64,000 nucleotides of DNA from Vitellaria paradoxa (Eukaryota; Streptophyta; Magnoliopsida; Ericales; Sapotaceae). Every line of letters starts with the position of its first letter. Position 1 is the stretch's first letter. The position numbers and the translations under genes are program-made. The stretch lies in NCBI GenBank assembly GCA_019916065.1, contig CM034233.1:24625936-24689935 (forward strand), written 5' to 3'. This document shows, piece by piece, positions 58,405 to 64,000 of the stretch. The notes beneath the pieces were generated by a model, which worked only from the letters and a program-made list of their open reading frames with translations, made no database searches and was not told the DNA's origin.

Positions 58405-60755
58405 TACCTCTTTTAATGTTTTTCATAATGGTGAAGCAAGCTGCTCTATCTACCCAACAGAGGGCTCAGACAGGGAGACCCCCTCTCTCCTTTTCTTTTT
58501 CTTCTTGCAACTGAAGCACTCTCATCCCAAATGAAAAAAGCTATGGTAGATGATTCCATCTCTGGTATCAGAATCAAGAAAGGTTGTCCCTCTATCAGTC
58601 ATCTGCTTTTTGCATACGACTCTTTATTCTTTCTACACACTAACATGGACCAGTGCAACTCCCTTCTGAGAATTCTTCATGAGTTTAGTACTGCCTCAGG
58701 CCTATCTATCAATTTCCAAAAGTCATCTATCTTATTTTCCCCAAATACAGCGAATCACATCAAAGAGGAACTGATGCAGACTTTAGGAATGAAGCCTATG
58801 GAACCTCATGCCAAATATCTAGGCTTGCCTACTGATTAGGGATCGTCTAAACGAGAAGCCCTAATTTATATAAGGGATAGACTGACTTCAAAGCTTCAAG
58901 GTTGGAAAAAAATCTTCTTATCTCCTGCTAGTAAGGAAATTCTGATTAAATCTGTAGCACAAGCTATCCCTACCTTCCCCATGATGTGTTTCAAGTTTCC
59001 TCCTACTCTCTGCCAACAGATTAATGCAGACATTAGGAAATTTTGGTGGGGTGAATCTGAAAGTAAAATCAAAATTAACTGGTGATAATGGAAAATGCTT
59101 CAGACCTCAAAATTTTCTGGTGGCCTGGGTTTTAAGGATATGGAATGCTTTAACTTGGCCCTCCTTGCCAAACAATTCTGGAGATTGATCCAAAATCCAA
59201 ACCAACTCTGGTTGAAGATTCTTAAAGGTCTCTACTTCCCAAAAGCAACCCCACTACACACACAAAAAAATAGCAGAGCTTCTTGGGTGTGGTCCAGCCT
59301 CTGTCAAGGAAGGGATCTCCTACAAACAGTTCTGAGATCGAATGTAGCCAATGGAGAATCTATCGACATCTGGGAAGACAACTGGATTCCCACTTCCAAT
59401 TCATTTAAGGTCTTGTCCCCTAAACGTCCTGATTGTTCCTTATCTACAGTTAAAGACCTCATCTCTTCCTCCAATCGTCAATGGAACTACAGTACTCTTC
59501 ACAACCTTTTCTCAGATGATGAAATCCAAACCATCTCAGCCATCCCTATCTCATGGAGGGAAGAAGCAAAGGATAACCTAATCTGGCACTTCTCCAAGCA
59601 TGGCACTTATTCAGTGAAATCTGGTTACTATATTGCCATGGATAACAAAGGCCACCACAACACTGATCCAAGCCCTTCAGATCAGCCATCTTCAAAGCTA
59701 TGGAAAGAAGTGTGGAATCTCAAGACACTCCCAAAAGTCAGACACTTCCTATGGAAAGTTTTAAAAAATTTCCTCCCATCCAGATCAAACCTGGTTCGAA
59801 GAAAATGCTCTAAAGATCCCATCTGCCCCATCTGCCATTCCGAGGATGAAACTATAGAGCATATCTTTTTTAGATGTTCTTGGACTAGGGGGGTCTGGTT
59901 TGGTAGTGACCTAGCCTATAAGGTGGATCCCTCTGATATCACAAATGTGGCCAAATGGTTTGAAGACACGTTGTGCAGCCTAGAGAGCAATCCATCTAGA
60001 GATTTGTTACTGGATCCATCTAGAGATTTGTTACTGGCTTCTATTGCTACCCTCTGTTGGAGCATCTGGAAATCAAGAAACAATTGCATCTTCAACGGTA
60101 TACCTCCTTCCCCTTCTGACTCCATTCTTGCAGCTTCTAATACCACTAGAGATTTTTTGGAAGCCCTTTTAGCTCAGAATCCTGGGAAACCTTCTACAAC
60201 CTTCAACCCGAGACCCTCTCATTGGCAACCTCCTCCCGTAGACCATCTGAAGTTTAATTGTGATGGTGCATTTTGTAATTCTTCCAAGATTGCTGCTTTC
60301 TCCATTATTATTAGAGACGCTCAAGGAGCCATTCTGGATGTCAACTATGGTCGTATTCGTGTACTTTCGGCACTTGCCGCTGAAGCATGGTCCATTAGAG
60401 TCGCCTGCTTTATTGCATCTTCCTGCAATCTTCGAGAAGCCATAATTGAGAGTGATGCTTGTGCTATCATCTCCTCCCTTCGCTCGAGCTCCAGCTGCGC
60501 TCTTTGGGAGGTCTCTTCTATACTTGATGATGTCCATGCTTGGAAATCCTCCCACTCTTGGATCTTCTCTTGGTGCAAAAGGCAAGCCAACCACGCAGCT
60601 CACTTTCTTGCTTCAAACTGTTTAAAGGGGTTCCTTCCTCCAAGACATTCACTTGTATTCTTACCTTTAGAATTGATTCGCATTGCTGAGAGTGATCGTC
60701 TTGTAAACAGTTAAGTTCTTTAATACAATTTCTCAGCTTCAAAAAAAAAAAAAAA
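58405..60755 (+). mobile_element. L1-type LINE, 5'-truncated, with RNase H domain (pseudogene)
   Basis: Translation gives the end of a reverse transcriptase: RGLRQGDPLSPFLFLLATEA, then HLLFAYDSLFFL, SGLSINFQKSS and AKYLGLPTD. The maturase-like/thumb region follows (GWKKIFLSPASKEILIKSV, FWWGESESKIKINW), then a zinc-binding zf-RVT domain (CPICHSEDETIEHIFFRCSW). A C-terminal RNase H-like domain closes it (FNCDGAF, AAEAWS, IESDACAI, NHAAHFLA). Damage: a one-base frameshift near 58455, catalytic FADD changed to FAYD (58609-58620), TAG at 58837-58839, and TGA TAA at 59083-59088. The longest intact part is 59095-60714. A 24-bp in-frame tandem duplication (PSRDLLLD) lies at about 59990-60037. A poly(A) tail is at 60740-60754. 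The 5' edge is approximate and no target duplication was found. Confidence 0.9.
59095..60716 (+). pseudogene. LINE ORF2 remnant: zf-RVT and RNase H-like domains
   Basis: The longest intact reading frame of the LINE at 58405-60755, 539 codons from an internal Met after the double stop at 59083-59088 to the natural C terminus. It carries the zinc-binding CX2CX4HX4C-like cluster (CPICHSEDETIEHIFFRC) and the RNase H fold with acidic residues in NCDGAF, AAEAW and ESDA. It lacks the catalytic reverse-transcriptase core, so it is not a functional element. It is often mis-annotated as a host gene. Confidence 0.85.
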
Positions 60756-62420
60756 CATGTGCCTAACCTACTTATCAAAACAGTGTTATTAGTGCTGAAA
60801 AGGCGAGACTAATATAGAATAATATCACTTGAGTGACATTAATATTAGGAATTGTTAAATTAAAATTCAAGAGTTAGAGTTCAGATGCATTTATAATTTT
60901 TTAATTAAAAAAATTTTGAATGCACTTAAACGATTGAATTTTAATCTAACGATTTTTAACCACAAGTCACTTATTTGACATAAGTTGCCATATCAACTCC
61001 CAAATCCATTAGTATTGTACCACATGATCCACGTTGGTTAATTGAACTGAAGTTTAAATTGGTTTAGCTTAGGTGGTGTCTAGTTTACCAAAAAAATTAA
61101 AAGAAAATAAAAACAAAAAGTTAATATGGAAGTAACATATGATAAATTTAATTGGAGAACGTTAAAAGAAAATTAATAAATGTTAGAATTTTTTGATAAA
61201 CCAAACACCTCATAATTATCTTATCAGAAATGCATCTTACTCCGTTTGAATTGAAAAAATTTGTCAATTATATTATTAGATAATAAAAAAAAATTATTAT
61301 ATGCAAAACTTGAGATTCACATAATATAAAAAAAATTATTATATGCAAAACTTGAGATTTACATAATAATTTCACTTTGGAAATAATATTGATATTATTA
61401 AATTCAATTTCTAATATAAATTAATAACTTGAATTTAATAGATATATTTGAATGTTTATATTCATAAAATGATGAAAAAATATATAATTTTATTTTTAAG
61501 AATAATCACATAATGTAAATTTTTTTAGTATTTTAATTATCATATCCTTACAATTATGTATATATTTTACTTAATTTTCATATTTATTAAAAAGTAATTA
61601 TAAAACCAGTTAATCTATTGTTGAACCAATGATGCTAAGCTAGTTCATTTACTAGTTCAACAACTAGTTCGATTCCAATAACTATGATATACAATTAACA
61701 AATCATCTACTTATAGTTTGAAGTAGAAGTTTCAAAAAGTTAAATTTCAGTTCAAATCATATATTTATTCACTTTTGCATAAAAAGAGTTACATATTTTA
61801 TGCTAAACCACAAGAGAGTAAAGCCTTAAAAAATTTTTAATTCTAGAGCTTTGTCACTAATTTGAATGAAAAATAATTAAAAGAATCACTTTAGTGCAAA
61901 CGATTGAGAAGTTAATTCTGCAGCTTTATCAATGCATTTCTTAACCCTTTCATAGAACAAGGATTGTGAGGACATTTCCCACTGAGTTTTGGGGGACTGC
62001 GGTATAAAAATGCCCTGCCGAGAGATTGAAGTGCAGGGATAATCGAAAAATTGTATTTAAATAATATTTTGTAATCTTTTAAGGTTATTAGTTATATAAA
62101 AAAAAAAATTACTTTTAAATCACATTAATGTAAAAAGTTTTGTATTTAAGTTACACTTTTGAGTGGGTTCCACGAACTCGTTTTAAATATAATTTCTAAT
62201 ATACCAAGAATACCTTTTATTCCTATAATTAAGTTAGACGAGAGTTGCCAAAAATCACACTAACCGAAAGTCACGTTTCTTCCGTTTTTGTTTTCCTTCC
62301 TTATAAATCGTGTGAAAATATGATATATTATTAATTTGAACGAGTACCGACTGAGATTAACGTCAGTCGAAGAAAGAATATATACAAATCTGTGTACCGG
62401 TACTATTTATGTGGTGCTGT
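60756..62420. other. Intergenic, AT-rich
   Basis: No gene is seen. It contains a MITE-like block near 61070-61215 of the family seen at 30678-30830. There is also a 41-bp-period tandem pair near 61290-61370 ('tattatatgcaaaacttgag' twice). Confidence 0.6.
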
Positions 62421-64000
62421 TTCATATGAAAATGCATACTCATATAAATACAATACCACATAGCCGAGAGTACCACATGCGTGCGGTACTATTTTGTATA
62501 AGATGCATGATCTTGTAAAAATAGTACCGAATGTGTTTAGTATGCAAACAGTACCATGAAACACAAAAAAAAAAAAAAAGTCACATATCTAATATATGGC
62601 TGACAGTACCACATGAATGAGAGGACCACATGCGTGCGGTACTGTTTTGTATAAAATGCATGCTCTTTTAAAAACAGTACTGAATGTGTTTAGTATGCAA
62701 ACAGCATCATGAAACATAAAAAAAGTTACATATCTAATATATAACTGACAGTACCACATAGATGAGAGTGTTACATGCGTGCGATACTGTTTTGTATAAA
62801 ATACATGCTCTTGCAAAAATAATACCGAATGTGTCTAATATGCAAACAGCACCATGAAACACAAAAAAAAAGTCACATATCCAATATATGGCTGACAGTA
62901 CCACATGGATGAGAGTACCACATGCGTTCGGTACTGTTTTATATAAAATGCATGCTTTTATAAAAACAGTACCGAATGTGTCTAATATGCAAACAGCACC
63001 ATGAAACACAAAAAAAAGTCACATATCCAATATATGGCTAACAGTACCACATGAATGAGAGTACCACATGCGTGCAGTACTGTTTTGTATAAAATGCATG
63101 CTTTTGTAAAAACAGTACCGAATGTGTTTAGTATGCAAACAGCACCATGAAATACAAAAAAGTCACATATTCAATATATGGCTGACATTACCACATGGAT
63201 GAGAGTACCACATGCATGCAGTACTGTTTTGTATAAGATGCATGCTCTTGTAAAAATAGTACCGAATGTATTTAGTATACAAACAGTACCATGAAATACA
63301 AAAAAAAATCATATATTCAATATATGGCTGACAATACCACATGGCCGAGAGTACCACATGCATGCGGTACTGTTTTGTATAATATGTAGGCTCTTGCAAA
63401 AACAGTATCGAATGTATCTAGTATGCAAATAGTACCATGAAACAAAAAAAAAAGTCACATATCCAAGACATGACTGACAGTACCACATGAATGAGAATAC
63501 CACATGCATACAGTACTGTTTTGTATAAGATGTATACTCTTGTAAAAACAGTATCGAATGTGTTTAGTATGCAAACAGTACCATGAAACACAAAAAAAAA
63601 AAAAAAAAATCAAATATTCAATATATGACTGACAGTATCACATGGCCGAGAGTACCACATGCATGTTGTACTGTTTTGTATAAGATGTAGGCTCTTGCAA
63701 AAACAGTACCGAATGTATCTAGTATGCAAATAGTACCATGAAACAAAAAAAAAGTCACATATCCAAGATATGGCTGACAGTACCACATGAATGAGAATAC
63801 CACATGCATGCAGTACTGTTTTGTATAAGATGTATACTCTTGTAAAAACAGTATCGAATGTGTTTAGTATGCAAACAGTACCATGAAACACAAAAAAAAA
63901 TCAAATATTCAATATATGACTGACAGTATCACATGGCCGAGAGTACCACATGCATGTTGTACTGTTTGTATAAGATGCAGGCTCTTGCAAAAATAGTACC
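62420..64000. repeat. Tandem (satellite-like) array, ~145-bp units, at least 10 copies, open at the right edge
   Basis: The marker 'gaatgt(g/a)' recurs at 62529, 62682, 62827, 62974, 63120, 63264, 63410, 63556, 63711 and 63856. The spacing is 144-155 bp, and the window ends just before the next. Each unit has 'tatgcaaacagtaccatgaa', an A-run of 6-18, 'tcacatatccaatatatggc', and a near-palindromic 'gtaccacatgcgtgcggtac'. From about 63300 a two-unit (~295-bp) higher-order repeat is visible. The minus-strand open frames across the units are repeats, not genes. Confidence 0.95.

Noticed and set aside
59916..60778. Several minus-strand open frames over the LINE
   Set aside because: They are shadows of the RNase H-like region on the plus strand.
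62589..63891. Repeated minus-strand open frames with similar peptides
   Set aside because: They come from the ~145-bp tandem units. Similarity reflects the repeat, frames shift with the A-run length, and no start or stop architecture is conserved.
62420..64000. CRISPR-like array
   Set aside because: The whole ~145-bp unit is repeated, with no unique spacers, in a plant nuclear context.

Overview
The window is nuclear DNA of a flowering plant, most likely a eudicot or other non-grass angiosperm. The evidence is an AT-rich background, many-intron genes with GT-AG (and some GC-AG) splice sites, proteins of plant-restricted families (DUF1639, DUF761), and plant-type RTE and L1 LINEs, TRIM-like LTRs, tRNA-derived SINEs and many short inverted-repeat transposons. 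I do not assign a species.

Three host genes are supported. (1) 4974-19171, minus strand: a complete cytosolic-type glutamine-tRNA ligase. I resolved 23 coding exons that join in frame to 794 codons plus stop, with HIGH and MSKRK signatures. Its introns carry a 5'-truncated RTE LINE with an 18-bp target duplication, a hAT-like element, two ~236-bp tandem duplications and a TA microsatellite at a splice acceptor. Two introns appear to use GC donors. (2) 34812-36006, minus strand: a three-exon DUF1639 protein of 314 residues whose last coding exon holds only one codon plus the stop. (3) 56877-57383, plus strand: a single-exon DUF761 protein of 168 residues. From memory, the first two have homologues close together on Arabidopsis chromosome 1, which suggests conserved local gene order.

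The rest is repeat-dominated. 1-4.8 kb: no gene. 19.4-34.8 kb: MITEs, a ~1.27-kb tandem duplication (22.8 and 24.05 kb), then a ~4.1-kb near-palindrome (24.92-29.01 kb) whose right arm carries a 622-bp hAT-type insertion that is absent from the left arm; also a GC-richer island at 32.5-32.9 kb. 36.2-56.6 kb: LTR-retrotransposon remnants, a TRIM-like element (40.08-40.37 kb), a 511-bp insert with flanking 7-bp repeats (42.7-43.3 kb) and a multilevel transposon nest (43.45-48.05 kb), then more MITEs and a pair of opposed SINE-like elements at 56.1-56.5 kb. 58.4-60.75 kb: a decayed L1-type LINE with RNase H domain. 62.4-64.0 kb: a tandem array of ~145-bp units running off the right edge.

The host genes are unrelated housekeeping or unknown-function genes and form no operon-like system. 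I see no novel multi-gene system. The most unusual content is structural: the large palindrome, the nested transposons, the GC-AG introns and the tandem array.
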